NCBI GenBank assembly: GCA_036154955.1
Contig: JAYZWL010000149.1
Coordinates: forward strand, 50,703 to 114,702
From: Albimonas sp036154955
GTDB lineage: Bacteria; Pseudomonadota; Alphaproteobacteria; Rhodobacterales; Rhodobacteraceae
Direction of reading: 5' to 3'
DNA length: 64,000 bases
Shown here one piece after another: positions 46,682-54,546 of the stretch (its first letter is position 1; the number at the start of each line of letters is the position of its first letter). The notes beneath the pieces were generated by a model, which worked only from the letters and a program-made list of their open reading frames with translations, did no database searches and was not told the origin of the DNA. Made by a program: the position numbers and the translations under genes.

Positions 46682-47477
46682 CGCGCAAGATGTTTCGGTA
46701 TCGGGCGTTCTGGGCGATCAGCACCGCCTGGGTGCGCGAATGCACCCCCAGCTTGCGCAGGATCGCGGTGATATGGGCCTTCACCGTGGTCTCGGCGATG
46801 TCGAGATCGTGGGCGATCTGCTTGTTCAGCTTGCCCTCGCAGACCGCCTCCAGGATGCGGGCCTGCTGGGGGGTGAGCAGGGCGAGCCGGTCGATGGCGT
46901 CCTCGGCCTCCCCGTCCGGGCCGTCGCCCTCCACCGCCACGAAGCCGTCGGGGCGGAACACGCCCCCCGCGCGGATCGCGGCGAAGGCGCGGGCGAAGGC
47001 GTCGCGGGGGGACTGCTTGGGCACGAAGCCCGAGGCGCCGGCGCGCAGCACCGAGGCGACGATCCGGTGCTCCTCCATGGAGGAGATCACCACGATCGGC
47101 GTCGCCCCCACCATGCGCTTGAGCCGGATGAGCCCGTCGAGCCCGTTGACGTCCGGCAGGCTGAGGTCGAGCAGCACGATGTCCGGGGCGCCGGCGCGGT
47201 CCAGATGCTCCACCGCCGCCGACAGGCGGTCGGCGGCGGCGATGTCGGCCACCCCCATCTCGCGCAGCATCAGGGTCAGCGCCTCGCAGAACAGCGGGTG
47301 GTCGTCGACGATCAGCGCCCGCGCGAAGGCGACGCCGCGGCCGGGGGCGCCGTCCGCCGCGGGTCCGGAGGCGGCGCCCCCCGACGGCGCATCGGCCGCG
47401 GCGCGCATCGGGGCCCGCGCGGGGACGGCGCCGGCGCCCCGGATAGCCTGCGGCGGGTGATTGCGGAGCACGATCAT
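46662..47477 (-). CDS. LuxR-type response regulator
   Basis: A NarL/FixJ-type regulator of 271 residues. The receiver domain is about 53-170, with acidic pocket D58/D59 and phospho-acceptor D104 in IVLLDLSLPDVNG. The DNA-binding domain is at about 200-262 (LTPQQARILEAVCEGKLNKQIAHDLDIAETTVKAHI). The 50-residue N-terminal extension is Ala/Pro-rich and unusual. GGGAGGA nine bases before the ATG supports the start. It resembles ErbR/AgmR and ExaE regulators of PQQ-alcohol oxidation. It is the probable phosphorylation target of the neighbouring kinase and the likely binder of the shared motif (inference). Confidence 0.9.
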   Translation of the reverse strand: MIVLRNHPPQAIRGAGAVPARAPMRAAADAPSGGAASGPAADGAPGRGVAFARALIVDDHPLFCEALTLMLREMGVADIAAADRLSAAVEHLDRAGAPDIVLLDLSLPDVNGLDGLIRLKRMVGATPIVVISSMEEHRIVASVLRAGASGFVPKQSPRDAFARAFAAIRAGGVFRPDGFVAVEGDGPDGEAEDAIDRLALLTPQQARILEAVCEGKLNKQIAHDLDIAETTVKAHITAILRKLGVHSRTQAVLIAQNARYRNILRDASGVS

Positions 47478-47619
47478 GGCGTTGTTCCTCCCGGCTGGCG
47501 CGCGTCGTCCTCCGGGGGCTCCCCGCAGGACGCGCGCATCTCGCTTAGGCGTTGGATCTCTTCTACCCGCTCGCCGGCCCGCTGACGAGCCGGAGACGGA
47601 CCGGAAACGGGGGGGCGGC

Positions 47620-47649
47620 GCCGGGCCGAGCGACGCCGGGCCGAGCGAC
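47620..47649. repeat. Two tandem copies of a 15-base unit
   Basis: GCCGGGCCGAGCGAC is repeated exactly at 47620-47634 and 47635-47649 in the gap between the dehydrogenase and the response-regulator gene. No function is evident. Confidence 0.7.
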
Positions 47650-47653
47650 GCCG

Positions 47654-47684
47654 AAGGGGCGGGACCGCCAGGGCCCCGCCCCTT
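47654..47684 (-). terminator. Hairpin after the alcohol dehydrogenase gene
   Basis: Perfect 10-bp arms AAGGGGCGGG/CCCGCCCCTT with an 11-base loop lie 20 bases past the stop codon. The A/T ends of the stem are terminator-like, but no U-run follows on the minus strand. Confidence 0.5.
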
Positions 47685-47703
47685 GTCGCTCAGGCGGCGG
47701 ACC

Positions 47704-49479
47704 TCAGTTGGCCGCCACCCGCTCCGGCACCCGGAACGTCCAGACCATGCCGCCCTGGTTGAGGTAGTTCACGGACTTGGCGACCTCGCCGCCCCAGAGC
47801 GGAACCGCGCCGCCCCAGCCGGAGACGACCGAGACCATCTGCACGCCGTCCTGCTCCCAGGTGATCGGCTGGCCGACGATGCCGGAGCCGAGCTGGAAAG
47901 CCCAGAGCTCCTCTCCCGTCTCGTCGTCGAAGGCCTTGAATTCGCCCTCGGGCGTGCCGGTGAACACCAGCCCGCCGGCGGTGGTCATCACCCCGCCCCA
48001 CAGCGGCGCGGGGTTCTTGTATTCCCACTTCACCTCGCCGGTGGCCGGATCCATCGCCTTGAGGCTGCCGATATGGTCCTCGTAGAGCGGCTTGATGGTG
48101 AAGCCCGCGCCCAGATAGGCCGCGCCCTTCTTGTAGCTGATCGGCTCGTTCCAGATGTCCATGCCCCATTCGTTGGAGGGGACGTAGAACAGGCCGGTGC
48201 GCTGGCTGTAGGCCATCGGCATCCAGTTCTTGCCGCCCAGGAAGCCGGGGACCGCGAAGATCGACTCGCCCTTCTTGCCGTCGGCCGCCGCCGAAGGATC
48301 GCCGGGGCGGTTGTCCTCGTTGTAGATCGGCCGGCCGTCCGCGCCGATGCCCGAGGCCCAGGAGATCTCGTTCACGAACGGATAGGCCGCGACGAATTTC
48401 CCGTCCTCGCGGTTCAGCACGTAGAAGAAGCCGTTGCGGTCGGCGGTGGCGAAGCGCTTGTTCCCGTCCTTGTCGGTATAGGCCACGACCTCGTTGACGC
48501 CGTCGAAATCCCAGCCCTCGCGCGGGGTGGTCTGGTAGTGCCACTTGATCTCGCCCGTCGCCGGGTCGATGCCAAGGCGCGAGGCGGCGTAGAGGTTGTC
48601 GCCCTTGTTCCCCTCCATCGGGGCGCCCGCCGCGCGCAGGTGGGAGTTCCAGGGCGCGGGGTTGCCGGTGCCGAAGACCAGGGTGTCGGTCTCCGCGTCG
48701 TAGGAGCCGCCGAGCCAGGTGGCCCCGCCGCCGGTCTTCCACATGTCGCCGGGCCAGGACGCGTTGAGCGTCCCGGTCATGGTGCTTTCCTTGCCGTTGA
48801 GGGTGCCCATGTGGCCCTCGATCACCGGGCGGGTCCAGACCAGCTCCCCGGTCTCGGCGTCGCGGGCCTGCACCTCGCCGACGATCCCGAACTCGCCGCC
48901 CGAATTGCCGGTGACGATCAACCCGTTCACGATCAGCGGCGCGGCGGTGTAGGAGTAACCCGCCTTGTAGTCGGCGATCTTCTTGTTCCACACCACGTCG
49001 CCGGTCTTGGCGTCGAGCGCCACCAGCCGCGCGTCCAGCGTGCCGAAATAGACCTTGTCGCCATAGAGCGCGGCGCCGCGGTTGACCACGTCGCAGCAGG
49101 GCAGGATGCCCTCGGGAAGGCGGGCGTCATACTGCCAGATCTCCCGCCCGGTCTTCGCGTCGATCGCATACATCCGCGAATAGGAGCCGGTGATGTACAT
49201 CACCCCGTCTTTGACCAGCGGCTGCGTCTCCTGCCCGCGCTGCTTCTCGCCGCCGAGGCTGAAGGCCCAGGCCGGGACCATGCGGGCCACGTTCTCCTTG
49301 TTGATCTGGTCCATGGGGCTGTAGCGCTGCAGGTGCCGGCCCATGCCGTTGGTCACGACCTGCGTGACGTTGGTCTGGTCGTCGGCCAGGTCCTTTTCCG
49401 TCACCTGGGCCTGCGTCCCGGTTGCGGCCGCGGCCAGCGCCATGGCGGACGCGGTCATGGTCAGGAACAGTCGTCGCAT
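47704..49479 (-). CDS. PQQ-dependent alcohol dehydrogenase, predicted lanthanide type (PedH/ExaF-like)
   Basis: A periplasmic eight-bladed quinoprotein of 591 residues with a signal peptide (cut near TGTQA-QVTE). It oxidises primary alcohols and passes electrons to a cytochrome c. The adjacent-cysteine pair C128-C129, metal ligands E196 (GGEFG) and N273 (TGNPAPW), and catalytic D324 are present. D324 lies in WDFDGVNE, so position +2 is D326. That extra aspartate marks lanthanide-binding XoxF, ExaF and PedH. Calcium enzymes have Ala or Ser there. The overall sequence is nearer ethanol-type (Exa/Ped) than methanol-type enzymes. The motif at 49599 lies 120 bases upstream. Confidence 0.9.
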   Translation of the reverse strand: MRRLFLTMTASAMALAAAATGTQAQVTEKDLADDQTNVTQVVTNGMGRHLQRYSPMDQINKENVARMVPAWAFSLGGEKQRGQETQPLVKDGVMYITGSYSRMYAIDAKTGREIWQYDARLPEGILPCCDVVNRGAALYGDKVYFGTLDARLVALDAKTGDVVWNKKIADYKAGYSYTAAPLIVNGLIVTGNSGGEFGIVGEVQARDAETGELVWTRPVIEGHMGTLNGKESTMTGTLNASWPGDMWKTGGGATWLGGSYDAETDTLVFGTGNPAPWNSHLRAAGAPMEGNKGDNLYAASRLGIDPATGEIKWHYQTTPREGWDFDGVNEVVAYTDKDGNKRFATADRNGFFYVLNREDGKFVAAYPFVNEISWASGIGADGRPIYNEDNRPGDPSAAADGKKGESIFAVPGFLGGKNWMPMAYSQRTGLFYVPSNEWGMDIWNEPISYKKGAAYLGAGFTIKPLYEDHIGSLKAMDPATGEVKWEYKNPAPLWGGVMTTAGGLVFTGTPEGEFKAFDDETGEELWAFQLGSGIVGQPITWEQDGVQMVSVVSGWGGAVPLWGGEVAKSVNYLNQGGMVWTFRVPERVAAN

Positions 49480-49598
49480 GGTCTTCCTCCCTCCGGATCT
49501 GCGGATGTCCGAGCAGACGCGGCGCGAATCCGAGCCTCCCTGGCCGGCCCGCGTCCCTTGCGCCGACTATCCACCGGGGGCGCCTGCGGCGGAATTGC

Positions 49599-49608
49599 AC
49601 TTAGGTCG
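49599..49608. promoter_or_regulatory. Shared motif ahead of the alcohol dehydrogenase
   Basis: ACTTAGGTCG fits the pattern AC(C/T)(T/A)(T/A)GGTC(G/C) seen ahead of pqqA, coxG and the cytochrome. It is 120 bases from the dehydrogenase start at 49479. A weaker cousin, GCTTAGGCG (47543-47551), lies 66 bases ahead of the response-regulator gene. Confidence 0.5.
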
Positions 49609-49711
49609 AACGCGGCTCGCCCGACGGGCGAACACCTATCCTCGCCAATGGCTTGAGACCGGCCACGCGCGGGGGCGGGCCGGACAGGCGGGCGACGGCG
49701 GAGGGCGGATA

Positions 49712-50251
49712 TCAGAACAGTTTCGGCCGGTATTTCGGCTCGTCCGCGTCCGGCGTCACCGCGTCGGGGTCGTAGCCCGAAGCCTGCATCCGCTCGGCGA
49801 TGTCGAGCCCCTGCGCCGCGGCCCGGTCGACCATGGCGCGCCCCGCCGCCTCGTCCCGGGTCACGCCCCGGCCGCGGATCAGGGCGAGGCCGTAGTTGAA
49901 CTCGCCCACCGGATCGCCCGTGGCGGCGGCGCGGCGGGACCATTCGGCCGCGGCCTCCGGGTTCTCGGGGCCGCCGAGGCCGTTGTCCTCCATCTGGCTC
50001 ATCCAGGTCATGGCGCCCGCGTAGCCCGCCTCGGCGCAGGCCTCGAACACCTCGCGGGCCGAACCATGGTCCCCGGACTTGGTCATCATGTAGCCCTGGG
50101 CGCAGACGACCATGCCCGTCTCGCCCCGCCGGGCCTTGTTCAGGGATGTCTCGAGACTGAGTTCGTTGGGGTTCAGCTCGCCCCCCGGCGCCTCCTCGGC
50201 CAGCACGGGGAGCGGGAGCAGAAGGACGATCAGCGCGGCGCGGATCCACAT
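49712..50251 (-). CDS. Secreted Sel1-repeat protein of the PQQ cluster
   Basis: A 179-residue protein. A signal peptide (MWIRAALIVLLLPLPVLA) is followed by Sel1-like helical repeats (AREVFEACAEAGYAGAM, AAAEWSRRAAATGDPVGEF, AAGRAMVDRAAAQG). The start at 50251 has GAGGAGGAA upstream. An earlier ATG at 50284 lies inside the permease gene. Sel1 repeats mediate protein contacts, so it may be a periplasmic assembly factor or adaptor. The partner is unknown. It ends the ABC gene run and precedes the dehydrogenase. Confidence 0.75.
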   Translation of the reverse strand: MWIRAALIVLLLPLPVLAEEAPGGELNPNELSLETSLNKARRGETGMVVCAQGYMMTKSGDHGSAREVFEACAEAGYAGAMTWMSQMEDNGLGGPENPEAAAEWSRRAAATGDPVGEFNYGLALIRGRGVTRDEAAGRAMVDRAAAQGLDIAERMQASGYDPDAVTPDADEPKYRPKLF

Positions 50252-50264
50252 GGCGACTTCCTCC

Positions 50265-51095
50265 TCAGGCCTTGCGCTGGGCAAGGCCGCGGGCCGGGTC
50301 GTAGCCCCGGACGGCGAGCCCGGCGAAGACCGCGAAGGCCAGGAGCGTCCAGCCCAGCGCGGCGGGCTCGAGCCGCGCGTAGAGGGCGAAGCGGATCAGC
50401 TCCACCCCCTGGGTGAACGGGTTGACCGCGCAGATATCGCGCAGAAGCGGGGAGCTTTCCGCCATCTTCCACAGCGGGTAGAGCGCGGTGGACAGGAAAA
50501 ACATCGGGAAGATCACGAAGTTCATCACGCCGGCGAAGTTCTCAAGCTGGCGGATGAAGGACGACAGCGCCAGGCCCAGCGCCCCCAGCATCAGGCCGGT
50601 GACGACCAGCGCCGGCAGGACGGCGACGTAGCCCTCCCAGGGCAGGACGATGCCGAAGGCGGCGGCGATGGCGAGGAAGGCGTAGACCTGCAGCACCGAG
50701 ATCGCGCAGCCCGCCGCCAGCTTGCACAACAGCAGCCACGGCCGCGGCAGGGGCGAGGTCAGCAGCAGCCGCATCGACCCCATCTCGCGGTCGTAGACCA
50801 GCGACAGCGACGACTGCATCCCGTTGAACAGCTGGATCATCCCGCAGAGACCCGGGACGATGTAGGTCTCGTAGTCGATATAGGTCTCATAGGGCGGGAT
50901 GATCGACAGGCCCAGCGCCGAGCGGAAGCCGGCGGCGAAGACCGCGAGCCAGACCAGCGGGCGCACCAGGGCGGCGACGAAGCGTTCCCGCTGGTGGACG
51001 AAGCGCAGCGCCTCGCGCGCCACGATGGCGCGCAGCGCGATCAGCCAGGGACCGGGGCCGGAGCGCAGGGCGGAGGGGTCGGGGGCGAGGGTCAT
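50265..51095 (-). CDS. ABC-2 type permease of the PQQ-associated transporter
   Basis: A membrane protein of 276 residues with about six helices and the ABC-2 exporter pattern (RFVHQRERFVAALVRPLVWLAVF, GMQSSLSLVYDREMGSMRLLLTSPLPR). It pairs with the ATPase encoded upstream, overlapping by four bases. Similar permeases occur in PQQ-alcohol clusters. In Pseudomonas putida the related PedA1A2BC system is linked to growth with rare-earth elements. The transported compound is unknown. Confidence 0.88.
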   Translation of the reverse strand: MTLAPDPSALRSGPGPWLIALRAIVAREALRFVHQRERFVAALVRPLVWLAVFAAGFRSALGLSIIPPYETYIDYETYIVPGLCGMIQLFNGMQSSLSLVYDREMGSMRLLLTSPLPRPWLLLCKLAAGCAISVLQVYAFLAIAAAFGIVLPWEGYVAVLPALVVTGLMLGALGLALSSFIRQLENFAGVMNFVIFPMFFLSTALYPLWKMAESSPLLRDICAVNPFTQGVELIRFALYARLEPAALGWTLLAFAVFAGLAVRGYDPARGLAQRKA

Positions 51096-51814
51096 GCCGC
51101 CGCCTTCCCGGTCATGGTCAGGAACACGTCGGTCAGCGGCCGCGGCCCCGCGATCTCCGCCGCCGGGCCCTGCGCCGCGACGCGGCCGTGATGGAGGATC
51201 ACAACCCGGTCATCCCCCCGCACCTCGTCCACCAGATGCGTGGCCCAGAGCACGCAGATCCCGGCCTCCCGGCTCAGGTCGTGGACATGGTCGGTGATGG
51301 CGCGGCGCGCGGCGGCGTCGAGCCCGACGGTCGGCTCGTCCAGCAGCAGGACGGCGGGGTCATGCATCAGGGCGCGCGCGATCTCCGCCCGGCGCCGGTG
51401 GCCGCCGTTGAGCGCGCGCGCCTTCTCGTCCGCCCGCTCCCGCATGTCGAGCCGGTCCAGCGCGGCGTCGGCCCGCCGCGCCGCCTCCCGCCCCGCGATC
51501 CCGTGCAGGGCGGCGAAATAGGTCAGGTTGCGGCGCACGGTCAGGTCGAGGTCCAGCGTGGATTGCTGGAACACCGCCCCGATGCGGGCCAGCGCGGCGC
51601 GGGGCGCGCGCGCGAGGTCATGGCCCGCCACCTCGATCCGGCCCGAGGCCGGGCGCATCAGCCCGGTTAGCAGCGCGAAGAGCGTGGACTTCCCCGCGCC
51701 GTTCGGCCCGAGCAGGGCGCAGAACCCCGCCGCCGGCGCGTCGAAGCTCACCGCGTCCAGCGCGGTCTTCGGCCCCCAGGCGAAGCCGACCTGCTCGACC
51801 CGCAGCCCGCTCAT
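51092..51814 (-). CDS. ABC transporter ATPase, PQQ-associated
   Basis: A 240-residue ATPase with Walker A GPNGAGKST (36-44), Q-loop, signature LNGGHRRRAEIARAL (a variant of LSGGQ) and Walker B VLLLDEPTVGLD. It is of the exporter (ABC-2) type and partners the downstream permease. Its start overlaps neighbouring genes by four bases on both sides, showing a tight operon. Confidence 0.9.
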   Translation of the reverse strand: MSGLRVEQVGFAWGPKTALDAVSFDAPAAGFCALLGPNGAGKSTLFALLTGLMRPASGRIEVAGHDLARAPRAALARIGAVFQQSTLDLDLTVRRNLTYFAALHGIAGREAARRADAALDRLDMRERADEKARALNGGHRRRAEIARALMHDPAVLLLDEPTVGLDAAARRAITDHVHDLSREAGICVLWATHLVDEVRGDDRVVILHHGRVAAQGPAAEIAGPRPLTDVFLTMTGKAAA

Positions 51815-52236
51815 TCTATGGTGACCTCCAGCCTCTGACCGTCGCCCCGCGCGCCGGGGACCGCCAGCACGTAGCGGCCGGGCTTGATGGCGATGAAGCT
51901 GATCTCCACGGTTCCGGCCTCGTCGAATTCGAGGCTGTCGAGCCCGAGCGGCCGGATCTCGATCCCCTCGATGACGATTTCGTCGATCCAGATGGCGCGG
52001 AAGAACTCCGGCCCCGCCAGCGCGATCTCTCCCGACCCGTCGGCCTCGATCTCGATCTCGTAGTATGTCCCCGATTTCAGGACCAGCGGCGCCGCGGCCA
52101 GCGGCTCCCCCACCGACAGGGTGATCGGGGGCAGATCGGCGCGGTTCTTGCCCGCCAGCAGCCCCGCGGGGCCGAGATCATCGGCATCGGCGAGCGCGGG
52201 CGAGGCCAGCAGGGCGAGGATCGCGAGAGCACGCAT
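51811..52236 (-). CDS. Uncharacterised secreted protein of the PQQ/ABC operon
   Basis: I do not recognise this 141-residue protein. It has a signal peptide (MRALAILALLASPALA). The mature part is rich in beta strands and acidic residues (YYEIEIEADGSGEIALAG, IDEIVIEGIEIRPLG, VEISFIAIKPGRYVLAVPG), resembling a cupredoxin-like or other beta-sandwich fold without obvious metal ligands. I chose the ATG at 52236 because AAAGGA lies eight bases before it. The ATG at 52245 has none. It sits between the beta-propeller and ATPase genes, so it probably works with the transporter. Confidence 0.7.
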   Translation of the reverse strand: MRALAILALLASPALADADDLGPAGLLAGKNRADLPPITLSVGEPLAAAPLVLKSGTYYEIEIEADGSGEIALAGPEFFRAIWIDEIVIEGIEIRPLGLDSLEFDEAGTVEISFIAIKPGRYVLAVPGARGDGQRLEVTIE

Positions 52237-52241
52237 GTGGG

Positions 52242-53207
52242 TCATCCTTTCGGGGTCGGGCGGGCGGCGGCGCCCCAGGGGAAGCGGCCGACCTTCACGG
52301 TCCTGATCGCCTCGCGCGAGGCGACGTCGATCACCGTCACGTCGCCGGAAACGCCGTTGGTGGTGAACAGCCGCCGGTGATCGGGCGAGAAGGCCATGTG
52401 CCAGACCCGCCGCCCAACGAGGATGTAGTCGACGACCTCATAGGTTTCGGCATCCACCACCGCGACGTGGTTGGCCGGGCCCAGCGCCACGAAGACCGTG
52501 CGCCCGTCGGGCGTGAACTCGAACCCCACCGGCTGGATGCGGTCGGCATGGACGCCCTTGATGGCGAAATCGAGCTTGGCCAGTTCCGCCTGATCCGAGA
52601 CCCGGAACACCGTCACCGTCCCCCCGATCTCGGACGAGACCCAAAGCTCCGTCCCCCCCTTGGCGAATTCGGCATGGCGCGGGCGCGCGTCGACCAGGGT
52701 GTTGGCGAAAAGCGCGTGGGTCTCGGTGTCGATCCAGTGCGCCATGTTGGTGGTTTCGGAGGTGGTGATGGCGATGCGCCCGTCGGGGGAGACGGCCATG
52801 CCCTCCGGCTCGATGCCCACGTCGATCTGGGCGATCACGCGGCGGGTTTCGACGTCGACGACGGTGGTGACCGCGTCGTCCTCGTTGGCGATGTAGAGGC
52901 GGCGGTCGTCGGGATGCAGGGCGAACTGCTCGGGGTCCTCGCCCGAAGGCAGGTCGTGCAGGATCTCGCCGCTGTCGGGGTCCATCACCTGCACGGCGTC
53001 GGAATCGGACGCGCAGATGTAGACCCGGCTGAAGTCGTGGGAGAACACGATGCCCCGCGGCCGCTCTCCGGTGGGAATGGTGCGGGTGACCTCCAGCGTC
53101 TCGGCGTCGATCACCGAAATCGTGTCGTCCTTCTCGTTGGTCACCCAGATCTCATCCGCCGCGGCGGGGGCGGCGGCCAGAAGCGCGGCGAGCGCGGCGC
53201 GGATCAT
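52242..53207 (-). CDS. PQQ-catabolism-associated beta-propeller protein (YVTN repeats)
   Basis: A periplasmic propeller of 321 residues with a signal peptide (MIRAALAALLAAAPAAA). It has about seven YVTN-type repeats, such as IWVTNEKDDTISVID, VYICASDSDAVQVMD and LYIANEDDAVTTVVD. Such proteins are regular companions of PQQ alcohol-dehydrogenase ABC clusters. They may bind the substrate, cofactor or metal, but no activity is known. Its start overlaps the upstream binding-protein stop (ATGA). Frame upstream of 53207 is a shadow. Confidence 0.87.
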   Translation of the reverse strand: MIRAALAALLAAAPAAADEIWVTNEKDDTISVIDAETLEVTRTIPTGERPRGIVFSHDFSRVYICASDSDAVQVMDPDSGEILHDLPSGEDPEQFALHPDDRRLYIANEDDAVTTVVDVETRRVIAQIDVGIEPEGMAVSPDGRIAITTSETTNMAHWIDTETHALFANTLVDARPRHAEFAKGGTELWVSSEIGGTVTVFRVSDQAELAKLDFAIKGVHADRIQPVGFEFTPDGRTVFVALGPANHVAVVDAETYEVVDYILVGRRVWHMAFSPDHRRLFTTNGVSGDVTVIDVASREAIRTVKVGRFPWGAAARPTPKG

Positions 53208-54382
53208 CCCTTGTCTCCCATGAAGGCGCGGCAGGCGCTTTCGGGCGCGTCCTGGCCGAGCGTGTCCATCTCGTTGACCGCGTGCAGGAACCCGTCCAGC
53301 GGCGCCGAGGCCACCAGCCCGCGGGGATGGGCGAGCGGGATCGGCTGCCGGAGCTGCCCGTTCCAGGGGCGGAAGCTGAGCGGACGGCCCTTGAAGCCCG
53401 CCAACTCGAACGCCGGGGACAGCAGGTAGGCGCGCAGCGCCGCCGGCTCGGCGGAGCGGGCCCGCGTCGCGGCCTCCCCCAGCGCGCGCAGGGCGGCCCA
53501 GGCGGCATAGTCCTCCGGGCGCATGTCGCGGCCCGCCAGCTTGCGGAACCGGGACTGAAGCTGGCTCGCGCCCCATTGCTCGGCCTGCGGGGTCCAGGCG
53601 GATGGGACCAGCCCCTCCGACCCCGCCATCGGCCGGGGGATCCAGGTGTTGAACATCATCCAGCGGGCGAAATCGCCGAGTTCGTCGGCGACCAGCAGCA
53701 CGTCATGGTCGGGAAGGCCCTGCGTGAACAGCGGCGCCTCCTGCCCCGCCAGCCGGCGGATGTCGGCGGAGGCGTGGTCCCAGGTCTCGCGCCCCCGCAG
53801 CTTCAGGCGGAACTTGCCCGCCGCGCGCGCCATCGCCTCCGCCCAGGCCCGGTCCTGCGGATGGGTCCCCTCGATCATCGCGAGATCCGTCCAGCGGCGG
53901 GCGGCCAGGAACTGCATCAGCGCGTCGGCCCGCATGGCGAGGCTGGGGATCGCGTGCAGGACGTTGGCCCGGCACCCTTCGCCGCGCAGCGCGTCGTCGG
54001 GGGCGGCGGCGTTGAAGATCAGCGCGCCCTTCGCCTCGGGCAGGTCGGCGATGGCAAGCAGGGTCGCGGCGGGGGCGGAGACGACCAGCAGCGACGCGTC
54101 GGCCAGCGCCGCGCGGGCCGCGGCCAGCGCGTCGCCGCCGGGGGGGACCACCGTCTCCGACAGCTCGAACGCCTGGCCGAGGAACCGCCCGGCGGAGGCG
54201 TCGTCCGCCCGCCCCAGCCGCGCGCCGGCGAGGCCCAGATCCTCCGGCGCCGGATCGAGGTTGGAGAGCATCGGCGGCCGCGCGACCTGCGCCTCCAGCC
54301 AGCCGATGCGCAGGGTCAGCGTATCGGCCGCCTGCGCAGGCGCGGCGAGCAGAAGGGCGGCGAGGGCGAGCGTCCGGATCAT
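53204..54382 (-). CDS. ABC substrate-binding protein of the PQQ-alcohol system
   Basis: A periplasmic protein of 392 residues with a signal peptide (AAPAQA-ADTLTLRIGW) and a type I periplasmic-binding fold (two Rossmann-like lobes, e.g. SLLVVSAPAATLLAIAD and DVLLVADELGDF). Homologues always lie next to PQQ alcohol dehydrogenases and ABC-2 genes. The ligand is unknown. It heads the leftward operon binding protein-propeller-141-aa protein-ATPase-permease-Sel1 and diverges from the cytochrome c gene. Confidence 0.85.
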   Translation of the reverse strand: MIRTLALAALLLAAPAQAADTLTLRIGWLEAQVARPPMLSNLDPAPEDLGLAGARLGRADDASAGRFLGQAFELSETVVPPGGDALAAARAALADASLLVVSAPAATLLAIADLPEAKGALIFNAAAPDDALRGEGCRANVLHAIPSLAMRADALMQFLAARRWTDLAMIEGTHPQDRAWAEAMARAAGKFRLKLRGRETWDHASADIRRLAGQEAPLFTQGLPDHDVLLVADELGDFARWMMFNTWIPRPMAGSEGLVPSAWTPQAEQWGASQLQSRFRKLAGRDMRPEDYAAWAALRALGEAATRARSAEPAALRAYLLSPAFELAGFKGRPLSFRPWNGQLRQPIPLAHPRGLVASAPLDGFLHAVNEMDTLGQDAPESACRAFMGDKG

Positions 54383-54421
54383 GGGCGAAAGCCTAGCCGC
54401 GCCGCGCTCCGCCCGGACATT

Positions 54422-54432
54422 GGACCAAAGTC
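54422..54432. promoter_or_regulatory. Shared motif in the ABC/cytochrome divergent promoter
   Basis: GGACCAAAGTC (complement GACTTTGGTCC) fits the motif seen ahead of pqqA, the dehydrogenase and coxG. It lies 40 bases from the ABC binding-protein start and 115 from the cytochrome start, so it could serve both. Confidence 0.5.
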
Positions 54433-54546
54433 TCGCCCCCCGGATGCGCCCGCCCCGGGCCTGTCGCCCGAAGGTCGAATACCGGCCCCGCCGGGCGGGT
54501 GCTAGCCGTGGTTCAACAGCACGAACCAGACGACAGGGAGGCGGCC

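Noticed and set aside
47704..49479. Calling the quinoprotein a methanol dehydrogenase (MxaF/XoxF)
   Set aside because: Sequence style and neighbours (PedF-like cytochrome, ABC and propeller genes, ErbR-like control) are those of ethanol-type Exa/Ped systems. No mxaG or xoxG type cytochrome was seen.
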